Notes: generated by a model not told the origin, from the letters alone. Positions 1 through 9,015 are shown, numbered from the stretch's first letter. The stretch: 38,466 bases of DNA from Thermoproteota archaeon (GCA_030837285.1 JAUPKU010000102.1:1-38466), one strand, 5' to 3'. Translations and numbers: made by a program.

Positions 1-86
1 TAGTATTTGATAATGAGAGTTGAAGAATCGCATGAGCTAGATAATTAAATACAGGCATATTTTTTAAAATAGACTTAATTACACTT

Positions 87-91
87 GGAGG
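87..91 (+). promoter_or_regulatory. Shine-Dalgarno GGAGG for the first gene
   Basis: GGAGG lies 9 nt before the ATG at 101. The only other nearby candidate, GTG at 97, runs into a stop after four codons, so this site fixes the start of the following gene and is the best evidence that it is real. Confidence 0.7.
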
Positions 92-100
92 AAATTGTGA

Positions 101-493
101 ATGGAAATTGACGCTATATGCAATTTACGAAGTTTCAGGGCTTTCATGATCTTAAGTACATGTCAGTCTTTTATTCCTCCGAATCTATTGGAAGAGGAAC
201 GAGTTTTTCCCGAGAGGCCGAAGGCTGAGGGTACAATGTATATTGAGGCTGAAGATAAACAGACAATCCAGACTATAGGCGAAATAACCTTCGTAAGAGT
301 TTCTGAGGTTCTCGGGGTAATCTATAACTCGAAGAGCGGGCGGACAAAACTGAAATGGAGGAACATGAAAGAAGGTCAAGGAAGACTCACTGGAGAAGCT
401 AGTAGTAATACTCTAGTTAACCTATTTGCTGTAGGTGCTTTAGACAGATCCTATGCTGAGAATGTTAGAAAAGAAGTCTCGTCGAAAGCATGA
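101..493 (+). CDS. unrecognised 130-residue protein
   Basis: I do not recognise this protein. The start is set by a GGAGG site 9 nt upstream. The first 45 residues contain two cysteines and several hydrophobic residues but no clear signal peptide. The rest is a mixed alpha/beta-looking, soluble sequence with a basic patch (SGRTKLKWRN) and a charged C-terminus. No metal-binding or catalytic motif is visible. It lies about 100 bp upstream of a UDP-sugar dehydrogenase in the same direction. That gene has its own possible TATA element (about 538-550), so a shared function is not implied. An internal ATG at 236 would give a shorter 85-residue product, but it lacks the strong ribosome site. Confidence 0.6.
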   Translation: MEIDAICNLRSFRAFMILSTCQSFIPPNLLEEERVFPERPKAEGTMYIEAEDKQTIQTIGEITFVRVSEVLGVIYNSKSGRTKLKWRNMKEGQGRLTGEASSNTLVNLFAVGALDRSYAENVRKEVSSKA

Positions 494-590
494 TTTTAGA
501 AGATTAATTAGACTCCCATATCTCAAATTAGCCTTCTTCTTTTTATATTTCCTCCCGATAGATAATGGAAACCCTAACGAATAAGAGCAA

Positions 591-1991
591 TTGAAAAGAT
601 TTGAAGGGACAAAATTGTCTAGTATCATAGAGTTGTCACAAAAGGCTATTAAAGACGCAGTGAAAGAAGGTAGACTTGTCATTAGCGTTTATGGCTTAGG
701 TTGGATGGGTCTACCCACTGCTATTCTCTTCGCTGAAGCAGGGGCAAAGGTGATCGGAGTTGACATCGATCCGAGAGTTATTGAATTGATAGGACATGGA
801 GAAAGCCCTATTGAAGAGCCTGCTCTAACAGTTATGCTTAAGAAGTATCTGAATAGTCGAATCAATGTTACGAGCGACCTGAGGAAGGCGGCTTCTGAAA
901 GCGATGTTATGATTTTAGTAGTTCCTACGAATGTTGATGAAGGAAAGAAGCCCGACTACTTATCTTTGGAGAAGACAGCGAAAGAAATAGGGTTACAGAT
1001 GAAGAAAGGTAGCCTAATAGTCTTAGAAAGCACGGTTGGTCCAGGTGTTACCGAGGATGTCGTTAAGAGAACGCTTGAAGCCAACTCTGGTCTAAAGGCA
1101 GGGATCGACTTTTGTTTGGTCTATAGTCCAATAAGAGCTATGGCGGGCAAGACTCTTCATGATATTCGAGTATATCCTCGAATAATTGGTGGGATAGATA
1201 AAAAGAGTCTAGATGTTGCCTCTGCTCTTTTAGAATGTGTAGTCAGCGGGGGAATGGTCAAAGTAAAAGATATCCAGACTGCTGAAGCAACTAAAATCTT
1301 CGAGAACATTTATAGAGATGTTAATATTGCTCTGGTGAACGAGTTAGCTATCTTCTGTGAGACTGTTGGCATAGACTTCAAAGAGGCTAAAGATGCAGCT
1401 AACACTCAGCCCTACTGCCATCTTCATGAACCCGGAGTAGGCGTAGGTGGCCACTGTATTCCCGTCAATCCCTACTTCCTAGTAGATGTTGCGGAAAAGG
1501 CTGGAGTGGATTTGAAGCTAATCAAGACTGCTAGGAAGATCAATGATCTTATGCCTGAGCATACCCTTCAATTGGTTACTACAGCTCTTAAAAGCTGTAA
1601 GAAGCGGATTAAGAGAGCTAGAATCACGGTACTCGGTATCTCATATCGCTCCAACGTTAAGGAGGCCAAGAATTCCCCCTCAAGAGAGATAATAAAGAAG
1701 CTGATAGAACACGGTGCGAGAGTGAGCGTTTATGACCCATATTTTACAGTAGATGAGATTAAAAATATGGGATACTCCTCAGCTGAAAGCTTTGAGAAGA
1801 CAGTTGAAGGCTCCGATTGCGTACTGATTGCGGTTAACCATGATGCATTCAAACAACTAAAGTTAGAGAATATTACAAGACTCCTCAGAAAGCCCGCATG
1901 CATCATTGATGGATGCCGGATCTTCAATCCAAAAGAAGTGATGGAGAAAAACATTCTGTACTATGGAATTGGATTGGGACATGATGCATGA
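591..1991 (+). CDS. UDP-sugar (UDP-ManNAc type) 6-dehydrogenase
   Basis: This is an NAD-dependent enzyme that oxidises C6 of a UDP-hexose to the uronic acid in two steps, supplying charged sugars for surface glycans. The N-terminal Rossmann motif is GLGWMGLPTA (residues 35-44). The family catalytic cysteine is in GVGVGGHCIPV (Cys289). The C-terminal UDP-binding domain begins near residue 340 with a second Rossmann-like VLGISYRSNVKEAKNS stretch. At 466 residues the length is normal. The sequence resembles WecC-type UDP-N-acetylmannosamine dehydrogenases more than UDP-glucose dehydrogenase, but substrate cannot be settled by eye. The TTG start gives a natural N-terminus; no strong ribosome site is seen. 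The glycan genes from 5543 on are plausible pathway partners. Confidence 0.88.
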   Translation: MKRFEGTKLSSIIELSQKAIKDAVKEGRLVISVYGLGWMGLPTAILFAEAGAKVIGVDIDPRVIELIGHGESPIEEPALTVMLKKYLNSRINVTSDLRKAASESDVMILVVPTNVDEGKKPDYLSLEKTAKEIGLQMKKGSLIVLESTVGPGVTEDVVKRTLEANSGLKAGIDFCLVYSPIRAMAGKTLHDIRVYPRIIGGIDKKSLDVASALLECVVSGGMVKVKDIQTAEATKIFENIYRDVNIALVNELAIFCETVGIDFKEAKDAANTQPYCHLHEPGVGVGGHCIPVNPYFLVDVAEKAGVDLKLIKTARKINDLMPEHTLQLVTTALKSCKKRIKRARITVLGISYRSNVKEAKNSPSREIIKKLIEHGARVSVYDPYFTVDEIKNMGYSSAESFEKTVEGSDCVLIAVNHDAFKQLKLENITRLLRKPACIIDGCRIFNPKEVMEKNILYYGIGLGHDA

Positions 1992-2106
1992 CTCGTAAAC
2001 TTTCTGGTTAGATTGGTATACAGCTTTTATCATAAAGACTAGAATAGAAAATATATCTATTAGCTAAGTGAAAAAAAGTCAGATAAAAAGGATGGATAAT
2101 CGAATC

Positions 2107-2799
2107 ATGTCTGTTAACATGTATTGCAAGATAGTGTCTTTTAAAGAAGTTCATGACATGACTAGGAAGGTAGCTGACGAGGTCAAGGCTTCAGGTTATA
2201 AGCCAACAACCGTCATCGGCTTGGCGCGTGGCGGGTGGATTCCTGCAAGATTGATGTGTGACTTTCTAGGCATCACCGATCTATGTAGCCTTAAAGTTGA
2301 GCATTGGCTTCAAACCGGGAAAACAAAAAATGAAGCGACTATCAAATACCCACTAGCGGGAGACTTTGCTGGTAAGAGATTTTTGGTCGTTGATGATATT
2401 GCAGATACAGGTAAGAGTCTAATAACTTCCACAGAATATTTGAAGCAACTGAATATAAGCGAAATTAGAACTGCCACTATGCAATACATCCCCCAGTCTA
2501 AGTTTAAGCCCGACTACTTCGGAGAAGAAGTGAAGATTTGGACCTGGTTCATATATCCTTGGAATTGGATTGAAGATACAAGTACCCTCATTGTCAGACT
2601 GTTATGTACTCAGAAAGATAGATCATGGTCTTTTGGAGAAATAAAGAAGGGTTTGAAAGAGTATTTCAAGATTCAATGGAATGAAGTAATGCTTCGAACC
2701 ATAATAAAGACTATGGTTGAAAGAGGGCAGATAGTAGCAAAAAGAGGAGATAGAATCCTAACATACAAGCTTGAAGCGGAGAATGTAATTCAATTATAA
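2107..2799 (+). CDS. phosphoribosyltransferase with C-terminal helical extension
   Basis: This is a type I phosphoribosyltransferase, likely a purine (xanthine-guanine or hypoxanthine) salvage enzyme. The PRPP-binding signature is FLVVDDIADTGKSL, with two acidic residues followed by the TGKS loop. The GLARGGWIPARL segment near the N-terminus matches the family's PPi-binding loop. The catalytic domain ends around a Trp-rich stretch (IWTWFIYPWNWIED). It is followed by about 75 residues rich in helix-forming charged residues that look like a small winged-helix or helical domain. In-frame starts exist at 2068 (GTG), 2092, 2107 and 2119 (ATG). I prefer 2107 or 2119 because homologues usually begin just before the YCKIVSFKEV segment. 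The exact start is uncertain. Confidence 0.8.
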   Translation: MSVNMYCKIVSFKEVHDMTRKVADEVKASGYKPTTVIGLARGGWIPARLMCDFLGITDLCSLKVEHWLQTGKTKNEATIKYPLAGDFAGKRFLVVDDIADTGKSLITSTEYLKQLNISEIRTATMQYIPQSKFKPDYFGEEVKIWTWFIYPWNWIEDTSTLIVRLLCTQKDRSWSFGEIKKGLKEYFKIQWNEVMLRTIIKTMVERGQIVAKRGDRILTYKLEAENVIQL

Positions 2800-2900
2800 T
2801 CATCTTATTTTTTAAATCGCAAACAACACAGGGACTCGTAAAAGTTAAAAAACACCACTACTTTTTAAACTCCTTCAAGCCTGATGACCAATGGCGAAAT

Positions 2901-4022
2901 TTATTCTTCTGTGACCATTGCTTTAAGCCTTTTAAAAGCCGAAAGCTTCTCTTCATGCCCTATTCTTGCCTGCTCAACGGCCTCTCTCAAGAATTCAATT
3001 GAACTATCCATCGACCTTCTGTCAACTGGAAAGGGGACTCCGTCTTTGCCACCATAGGCAAAGGAGTATTTCACAGGGTCAGTCCAACTAGGTTTTTCAC
3101 CATAGATAATCTCAGAAACAAGAGCTAGTCCTCTAACAGTTGCCGACCCAATCCCCCTTATGCCCAGAAGTTCCTCGTAATTCTTAGGTTGAAACTCATA
3201 GGCTGTCTCTAACGCTTTCCAATTTATATTCCACGGCATCGAGAAGAAGTCAATAGTATAGTCCTTCGTTTCATCCTCTTTTCTCATACAGTTTTCAAGA
3301 GTACTCTGGTTTCTGTGACGAAGAGATAGAATAAGCCTCTCAACTCTCTTGGGCTCTTCATTCACTAAATCTACAGCTGCCTTTCTGCTTTTTTCGCTCT
3401 CTTTTGCGGTCATGTTGAGAACACGTTCTTTTACAATGTCGCAGACGACAGCCTCATGTGGTTCAACGATAAAGCTCTTAACATTGTCTGAAAGCCAGTG
3501 ATACCGTCTAGCTGTCCTATTGCTGATATTCATTCCCTGCTGAATCACAGCCCACTTTTTATTCTCGCATATAAAGAATGTATGATGGTAGAGTGGATAA
3601 TCCGCTTGAATGGCAGTATTATCTACTTTGGCACTCATTCGACTTGAATACCGTAAGAGCTTGATATCCTCTTCGGACAAGCCAAACTTCATCCCAACAT
3701 CGATAATCTCATCTTGAGCGTGAGTAGAAGCTTTTCCTTTCCCTCCAACTACAGCTATCCCCTGTTCCTCTGGGACTATTAACGACTTCAATACTCCTGT
3801 TACAACGGTAGTCACACCGGAGGAGTGCCAGTCATAGCCTAGAACACACCCTAACGCCTGAAACCAGAAAGGGTCAGCCAATCTCTGAAGCAGCTTCTCC
3901 TGCCCGTATTCGTCAATGATTATTGAAACAATCTCTCTCGCTAAACCTTGCATGCGCTTAACAAGCCAGGTAGGCGCCTTGCCGTAGTGTAGTGGAAGCT
4001 CTACAACTCCAGTTTTTTTCAT
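2901..4022 (-). CDS. DUF763 domain protein
   Basis: This is a member of the archaeal and thermophile DUF763 family, whose function is not established. The family signature is recognisable in the N-terminal region (GVVELPLHYGKAPTWLVKRM), in FWFQALGCVLGYDWHSSG and in the charged DYPLYHHTFF region. A helix-hairpin-helix-like segment (ELLGIRGIGSATVRGLALV, about residues 283-302) suggests nucleic-acid contact. Length (373 residues) is typical. It starts at ATG and is transcribed away from the tRNA methyltransferase gene, with a 100-bp convergent gap to the phosphoribosyltransferase. Some DUF763 proteins have been discussed as nuclease-like, but I see no diagnostic catalytic motif, so I leave the role open. 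Confidence 0.85.
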   Translation of the reverse strand: MKKTGVVELPLHYGKAPTWLVKRMQGLAREIVSIIIDEYGQEKLLQRLADPFWFQALGCVLGYDWHSSGVTTVVTGVLKSLIVPEEQGIAVVGGKGKASTHAQDEIIDVGMKFGLSEEDIKLLRYSSRMSAKVDNTAIQADYPLYHHTFFICENKKWAVIQQGMNISNRTARRYHWLSDNVKSFIVEPHEAVVCDIVKERVLNMTAKESEKSRKAAVDLVNEEPKRVERLILSLRHRNQSTLENCMRKEDETKDYTIDFFSMPWNINWKALETAYEFQPKNYEELLGIRGIGSATVRGLALVSEIIYGEKPSWTDPVKYSFAYGGKDGVPFPVDRRSMDSSIEFLREAVEQARIGHEEKLSAFKRLKAMVTEE

Positions 4023-4176
4023 TTAGATAATCCTTTACTATCTATCTGACTTATTATCTTAAATTTATCACACACATTAACAAAACACGTTTACCATAAG
4101 CAATTATCTTTCAAGCGCCCCATATGGAATAGCCACTCTAATAATAATGATGAAGCGAGATGAAGATCAGAATTTA

Positions 4177-5031
4177 CTAAGAAGAAGTTTTTACGTCGAG
4201 GACGACTTGATACCAGTTAGGTCCGACAGTTCTCACAATTCTGGAGTCAATAACTTCGAAATCAACTTTGATCCTTCTCATTGCTTCCACAAATCTTGTA
4301 ACCACTTTCTCAGTGGATTTTTCTCCCTTCACTGCATAGATAAAATCGTAGTAGTGGATAAATCCAATGCCTGGCTTGAGAGCAATGACCGCTGTATCTA
4401 GGTAATCATAGGCTTTCTCAGGCAGTGGCATGAGTACTCGGTTAGCCACGCTCTTTAGGTTTTTCTCAACTACCTTTTTAGAGTCTCCCTGAATTACTTC
4501 AACTATTACTTCAACTCTGTTTAGGAGAGCGTTCTGTCGCATTAATTCAACAGCCAGCGGGTTTATGTCAATTGAATAGACTTTGGCTACATTGGAGTGT
4601 TTTGCTAGAATTATTGAGAAGCATCCGACTCCAGCAAACATGTTTACAATTACTTCGCCAGCTTGGGCAATCCTTGAAATTCTCATCCTTTCATGAGCGA
4701 GTCTAGGAGAAAAATATGTGTTTGACAAATCCGTTTTAAAGGAACAGCCGTACTCTTTGTGGATAGTTGTTGTTCTCTTCTCACCCCACACCCACTCTAA
4801 CTCTCTCAGTCTATATTCTCCTGAAATTGGAGAGACCTGGTTGAGTATCGTCTTCACGTTTTTGTTTGCTGCTCTTATAGCATCTGCAATAATGCCTTCT
4901 TTCCCCTCAAGGGTTTCCGGAACCTTTATTATTACAATATCGCCAACGATGTCAAAAGAAGTATTGACCTCTTCCAGCTCTTCTCGTGTAAGCTTATTCC
5001 GTAGGAATTCTCTAACAAAACGCTTTCTCAT
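4177..5031 (-). CDS. Trm5/Tyw2-family tRNA (G37) methyltransferase
   Basis: This is a class I SAM-dependent methyltransferase of the Trm5/Taw2 family, which modifies G37 of tRNA or makes wyosine intermediates. The SAM-binding motif I is VNMFAGVGCFSI, followed by the acidic YSIDINPLAVELM segment. The D2 domain (FDIVGDIVIIKVPETLEGKE) is present. The protein is short (284 residues from the ATG at 5031; a TTG at 5037 would add two) and lacks the N-terminal D1 domain of full-length Trm5b. The position equivalent to the family's N-x-P/NLP active-site motif reads RVLMPLPEKA, so the asparagine is replaced. This leaves Trm5a, Trm5b-like and Taw2-like roles open. The gene is transcribed alone after a 500-bp gap. 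Confidence 0.82.
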   Translation of the reverse strand: MRKRFVREFLRNKLTREELEEVNTSFDIVGDIVIIKVPETLEGKEGIIADAIRAANKNVKTILNQVSPISGEYRLRELEWVWGEKRTTTIHKEYGCSFKTDLSNTYFSPRLAHERMRISRIAQAGEVIVNMFAGVGCFSIILAKHSNVAKVYSIDINPLAVELMRQNALLNRVEVIVEVIQGDSKKVVEKNLKSVANRVLMPLPEKAYDYLDTAVIALKPGIGFIHYYDFIYAVKGEKSTEKVVTRFVEAMRRIKVDFEVIDSRIVRTVGPNWYQVVLDVKTSS

Positions 5032-5039
5032 ATACAACC

Positions 5040-5542
5040 ACTTATGGAATAAGAGTTAGCTATTCCGTCTTTCTCTAATATGTTTATGGACCTGATTAAA
5101 CCTGATGCATGCTCGAAACGATAGACATAATTCTCCTTGAAGACGATTGGATCTTCTCAAACTCGATTTTGTGGCATTGAGGAGTACAAGTTTTGTTATC
5201 AAATGATACGGGAATGTGGTCAACAACGTTATTCAGGACATGAGTTCTTTAGAATGGCAAATCATTAGCAAATGATGTAATCTTTAACTAAACGCGCGCG
5301 CTTAAAACTTGGATGAAGCCCTGAAAGACTTAGATATTACCATAATGCGACAGATCATCACGAATACGAAAATCTGAGTCCCTAAGAACCGAAGAAAAAG
5401 ATGGGTAATAGAGAGAATCGGGATCGTGGATGGTTGTCACATGGTAAAGAATTGGTGCCATCCACCGAAAGGCGTAGCCTAGGTGTGCATCTGGAGACCC
5501 TTCAGAGTTAACCTTTAAAGACTAAAAGACGTAGATTCAAAC
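5040..5542. other. 500-bp gap with a strong inverted repeat
   Basis: No convincing open frame is present. Contents include a CG-repeat (about 5293-5301), an ATCATT/AATGAT hairpin near 5264-5280, and a perfect 8-bp inverted repeat GTGGATGG/CCATCCAC (5426-5433 and 5458-5465) with a 24-nt loop. The repeat is followed at once by a CC-GAAA-GG mini-hairpin and an AGGC-GTA-GCCT repeat. The 3' end carries the TATA element of the next gene. The clustered hairpins could be a small RNA, but I recognise no family. Confidence 0.4.
5512..5521 (+). promoter_or_regulatory. TATA element for the Gfo/Idh gene
   Basis: CCTTTAAAG is centred about 26 nt before the ATG at 5543. That is the usual archaeal distance from TATA box to transcription start, so the message is predicted to be leaderless. 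No ribosome site precedes the ATG, which fits. Confidence 0.55.
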
Positions 5543-6484
5543 ATGGCTAAACTTAATGTTGCAGTGTTAGGATGCGGTTTCTGGGGAAAAAATCACGCAA
5601 GAGTATACAGCGAGTCAACAACATGCAACCTCGTGGCAGTCGGAGATGTAGATGCTGAAAGAGCAAGAACCACTGGGGAGAAGTATCATGTGGACTGGTA
5701 TGCAGATCCGCTAAAGCTTATTGAAAGGAAAGATATAGAAATCATTAGTATTTGCACGCCAACGACCACGCATGCCAAGTTAGCTTTGGAAGCAATCAAG
5801 GATGGAAAGAATGTTTTGGCTGAGAAGCCTATGACTAGCACCGTGGAAGAAGCGAAAGAAGTTATCGGAGCTGCAGAACGTCAAGGAGTACACGTTATGG
5901 TTGGTTTTATAGAGCGCTTCAATCCAGCTGTGAGAAAGGCTGAAGAGTTAACAGGAGATGGAGAGATTGGCAGCATCGTCTTAGCCTCCTCTAAACGAGT
6001 CTCAAGATGGCCCGAACGGATCGGAGATGTGGGTGTAGTGAAGGACTTGGCCATCCATGATATCGATCTGATCTGTCATATGTTTAACAGTGACGTTGAG
6101 CAGGTTTATGCTGAGGCTGGAAGCCTAGCACATAAGCTTGAAGACTATGCAAATATTACACTGCGGTTTAAAGATGACAGAAGCGCCTTCATTGAGGCGA
6201 ACTGGCTAACCCCTAGAAAGATTAGGAGACTCACACTTACTGGTACAGAAGGAATAATCCAGGTCGAGTATATAACACAAGAAGTAACCGTAGAAAATCA
6301 AAAAATGATGTATATGCCCATGTTCAACCAAGAAGAACCGCTGAAAAATGAACTAGAATACTTCGCGAGATCAATCCAGAAAGGTGAACAGCCTAAACCC
6401 TCAGGTGAAGACGGGCTAAGAGCACTGAAGATATGCGAAGCTGCATTAAGATCAGCTCAGACCCATCATCCTGAAAATCCTTAG
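5543..6484 (+). CDS. Gfo/Idh/MocA-family sugar oxidoreductase
   Basis: This is an NAD(P)-dependent oxidoreductase of the Gfo/Idh/MocA family, acting on sugars or nucleotide sugars. The N-terminal Rossmann motif is VAVLGCGFWGKNHARVY. The nicotinamide-site EKP motif is in NVLAEKPMTSTVEEA. The substrate-domain DLAIHDIDLICHM supplies the family's conserved Asp and His. At 313 residues it has the length of UDP-GlcNAc 3-dehydrogenase-like members and of WlbA-type enzymes in acetamido-sugar pathways. With the upstream UDP-sugar dehydrogenase and the glycosyltransferases it probably contributes to an unusual acetamido sugar. The substrate is inference. The TATA spacing supports the ATG start. Confidence 0.88.
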   Translation: MAKLNVAVLGCGFWGKNHARVYSESTTCNLVAVGDVDAERARTTGEKYHVDWYADPLKLIERKDIEIISICTPTTTHAKLALEAIKDGKNVLAEKPMTSTVEEAKEVIGAAERQGVHVMVGFIERFNPAVRKAEELTGDGEIGSIVLASSKRVSRWPERIGDVGVVKDLAIHDIDLICHMFNSDVEQVYAEAGSLAHKLEDYANITLRFKDDRSAFIEANWLTPRKIRRLTLTGTEGIIQVEYITQEVTVENQKMMYMPMFNQEEPLKNELEYFARSIQKGEQPKPSGEDGLRALKICEAALRSAQTHHPENP

Positions 6485-6999
6485 AAGCGCGTCAGTACAA
6501 TAAGAATATCCTTTAGTTCTCAAGCATTTATTCTCTTTGCATTATTACCCGCTCAATAGAGTCATCTTTGCGCATGCGATATTTCGAAATCATCTCAGTT
6601 AGCGGCTAACAAATTACCACTCCTCTTTGCCTTACATCCTAATATCCATCATGAAGAAAGTGACAAAACCATTGATTTAACAATATCTTTTCTTCTCATT
6701 CAGATTCTATATCAACAATCATTCAAGTTTTGTCTCTACGTGAGACCGCTAATCCAAAAAAAGATTGCAGGAATCTGTTTTCCATTAGGACATATTTAGC
6801 GACTAGATAGAGACAAGCATCAATATATTATTGTCTTCTATTAGAAAATCTTCAAAAAGGTATATCAGTTAATTACGTAAAGCGTGAACTACATTATGAA
6901 ACATGACAGAGATTATGATTTAAAAAAAGAAAGAACTCTGCGAAATGTATTGTAATGTTGAAAGCCAGAAACCATTTTAAACGTATGCCATAAGTATTT
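6485..6999. other. A+T-rich 515-bp gap
   Basis: No open frame of protein-like composition is seen on either strand. The region carries several poly-A tracts and, at its 3' end, the TATA element of the flippase gene. No repeat or RNA gene is recognised. Confidence 0.5.
6973..6982 (+). promoter_or_regulatory. TATA element for the flippase gene
   Basis: CATTTTAAAC is centred roughly 24-26 nt upstream of the ATG at 7000. With no ribosome site, the start and first base of the message are predicted to coincide (leaderless). Confidence 0.5.
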
Positions 7000-8523
7000 A
7001 TGAGAGTGTCAGTGTTGAGTCTCCCTGGATCTAACGTTAGATTGCGTTATACAGGTCTCATATCGTTCCTTTCTAGCCTATTCAGTCTTCTTACAGGAGC
7101 AATTTTTGTCTTGCTTATTACGAGGAAGCTTTCCGTTGAGGAATTTGGCTTATGGAACATGATGAGTCAATATTTGGCGTATGTCTTAATATTCACTAAT
7201 GTCTATAACTATTGGCTTCCGAGAACTATAGCGCGAGGAATTAACACTTCCAGAACCGGTTTGATTCTATCTTTGAGCTTAGGCTCAGTTGCGACATTAC
7301 TCTATTTGGTCATAGCTTTCTGGTTCTCTCTATCTCTCAATCAACCTCTCCTAATATTACTCCTGGTAACTCCAGAAGTTATCTTATTCTATGTAAAATC
7401 TACGATGGACTCGATATCAACTGGATATGCCCCACAACTTAGCGGATACGCGCAAATGATATATGAATCGGTCAAGGTAGGTGTGGCATTCTGCTTGGTG
7501 TTCTTCTTTCGCGTCGAACTTGCAGGAGCTATCCTAGCAGTTGTTGTAGCACAATTGGCATCAGTTTTGTTATCGGCAAAACTTAACTCCCACGTCATAA
7601 AAAGCTCGAAACTAGACCTTGACATAGCTAAGTCATGGCTAAGACATTCGTGGCTACCGTTGTTTGGTACAGGCGTTCAAATAGTGGTAGGTTTGTCTTT
7701 TATTCTTGTAAGATTGGTCTCTGGGAGTGACCAGGCAATAGCCTATTATGGAGTCGCCACCACCATAGCTGGCATTGTTGCCAATGCAAATGCGATGACA
7801 TCGGGATTATACCCTCGACTGTTAGCTAATCGGCATCTTTCGGAAGGAGAAATGGTAATGAAACTAATGTACTTGTTTGCTCTTCCGCTATCTGTATTCA
7901 TATTCTTTTATGCTGAACCGATTTCAGCAATCTTCGGATTGAAATACTTGGTTATTGCTAACGTTGTCAGAATTGCTACACTATATTCTCTTATTGCCAT
8001 TCTTTCTTCACTTCTCGATACCGTCATATTAGGGATGGAAAGAAGGGACGCCGAAAGACTGAATTCAAAGGATTTGGCAAACAGCATGTTATTCAAATTA
8101 CCATTGCTGAACTATGTTGTGTCTTTTGCATACCTCATCATACTATACCTTCTTCTGATTGGTGCTCAGGGGTATGTTGAAATTACCTCTAGATGGATTA
8201 TTTCCCTTGCTATTAGCATCTCTCTAGGAGTATCGATGAAATTAATCATTTTGAGAAGTTTCAAAATTAGAGGATTAACTAATATAGTCATGTCGTTACT
8301 GAGATATTTTGCAGCTTCTGTAATTTCGGTAGGCATTGCATTGACAATCTGGAAAGTGCTTCCAGTAATCAATATTTCAGATCTGCTCTTAGCCTTAGCA
8401 CGTCCTGCAATCTTAACAGCTATACTCTACTTTGCTGTACTCGCAGTTATGGACAGGGATTTTAGGCTTCTTATTAATCATTTAGTAGAGGAAGCTAGAG
8501 AAATCTTTAGAGACTTATTATAA
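7000..8523 (+). CDS. polysaccharide flippase (MATE/MVF-like membrane protein)
   Basis: This is an integral membrane protein of the oligosaccharide flippase type (Wzx/RfbX-like), expected to move lipid-linked glycans across the cytoplasmic membrane. It has 507 residues and about 12-14 hydrophobic segments spread over the whole length, starting with the LISFLSSLFSLLTGAIFVLL helix. The early motif VEEFGLWNMMSQYLAY matches the conserved region after helix 1 in this family. A charged C-terminal tail follows the last helix. It lies between the sugar oxidoreductase and a set of glycosyltransferases on the other strand, consistent with a glycan island. Substrate cannot be read from sequence. It stands alone with long gaps on both sides. 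Confidence 0.85.
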   Translation: MRVSVLSLPGSNVRLRYTGLISFLSSLFSLLTGAIFVLLITRKLSVEEFGLWNMMSQYLAYVLIFTNVYNYWLPRTIARGINTSRTGLILSLSLGSVATLLYLVIAFWFSLSLNQPLLILLLVTPEVILFYVKSTMDSISTGYAPQLSGYAQMIYESVKVGVAFCLVFFFRVELAGAILAVVVAQLASVLLSAKLNSHVIKSSKLDLDIAKSWLRHSWLPLFGTGVQIVVGLSFILVRLVSGSDQAIAYYGVATTIAGIVANANAMTSGLYPRLLANRHLSEGEMVMKLMYLFALPLSVFIFFYAEPISAIFGLKYLVIANVVRIATLYSLIAILSSLLDTVILGMERRDAERLNSKDLANSMLFKLPLLNYVVSFAYLIILYLLLIGAQGYVEITSRWIISLAISISLGVSMKLIILRSFKIRGLTNIVMSLLRYFAASVISVGIALTIWKVLPVINISDLLLALARPAILTAILYFAVLAVMDRDFRLLINHLVEEAREIFRDLL

Positions 8524-9015
8524 TTCATTGAGCATCGATATGTTTTTCCAAGGATTTTCACCAGAAGAAAAGTCTCAAGGGGATTTTTGGAAGATTAGAC
8601 GTTGGGAATACTATTGGGCTGGAGAAGAGGATCGCTAAACAGACTTGGATAATCATCTAGTAACTCAATGATTAAGACTTGCAGGCGCTTTCTACGAATG
8701 GTAATTCAAATTAAGTGATTAAACATAAAAAACAGGCATCTCATTAGGATGGTTTTTGCTATCCAAAGTTTTAAATCATTGAGTAGTGAAATGAAATTGA
8801 GCTGTAAATCACTCTTTTTACTCTTCTGATGATCTGCGATTGGAAAGAATAGTTGGAAAGAACATCTCGAAAAAGCCCATATCGAATATACAATGTGCAC
8901 CTTGTGTCAATCATTTTCATCTTTGATTAAGTAGGTTCATTCACAATATTTGGACATCGGTTTTCTAGATAATCTCGTTGTACGGACATTTGACATAGTG
9001 TTCTCAAATGATGAT
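8524..9015. other. 490-bp gap, one very short open frame
   Basis: A 32-codon frame (8540-8638, plus strand) starts with ATG and has protein-like composition (aromatic- and Glu-rich, ending WEYYWAGEEDR). It has no ribosome site and could be a remnant. The rest is A+T-rich without recognisable content. Confidence 0.3.

Noticed and set aside
5270-5330. Possible C/D box guide RNA (ATGATGT ... CTGA)
   Set aside because: Box C has mismatches, and distances between the box-like elements do not allow two normal guide segments.
5455-5485. Resemblance of CCGAAAGGCGTAGCC to the SRP RNA tip
   Set aside because: The conserved GGAAGCAG and flanking symmetric loop of SRP helix 8 are absent, and no long helix 5 surrounds it.
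8706-8900. 64-codon minus-strand frame in the gap after the flippase
   Set aside because: No ribosome site, TATA spacing or motif; length is within chance for this base composition.
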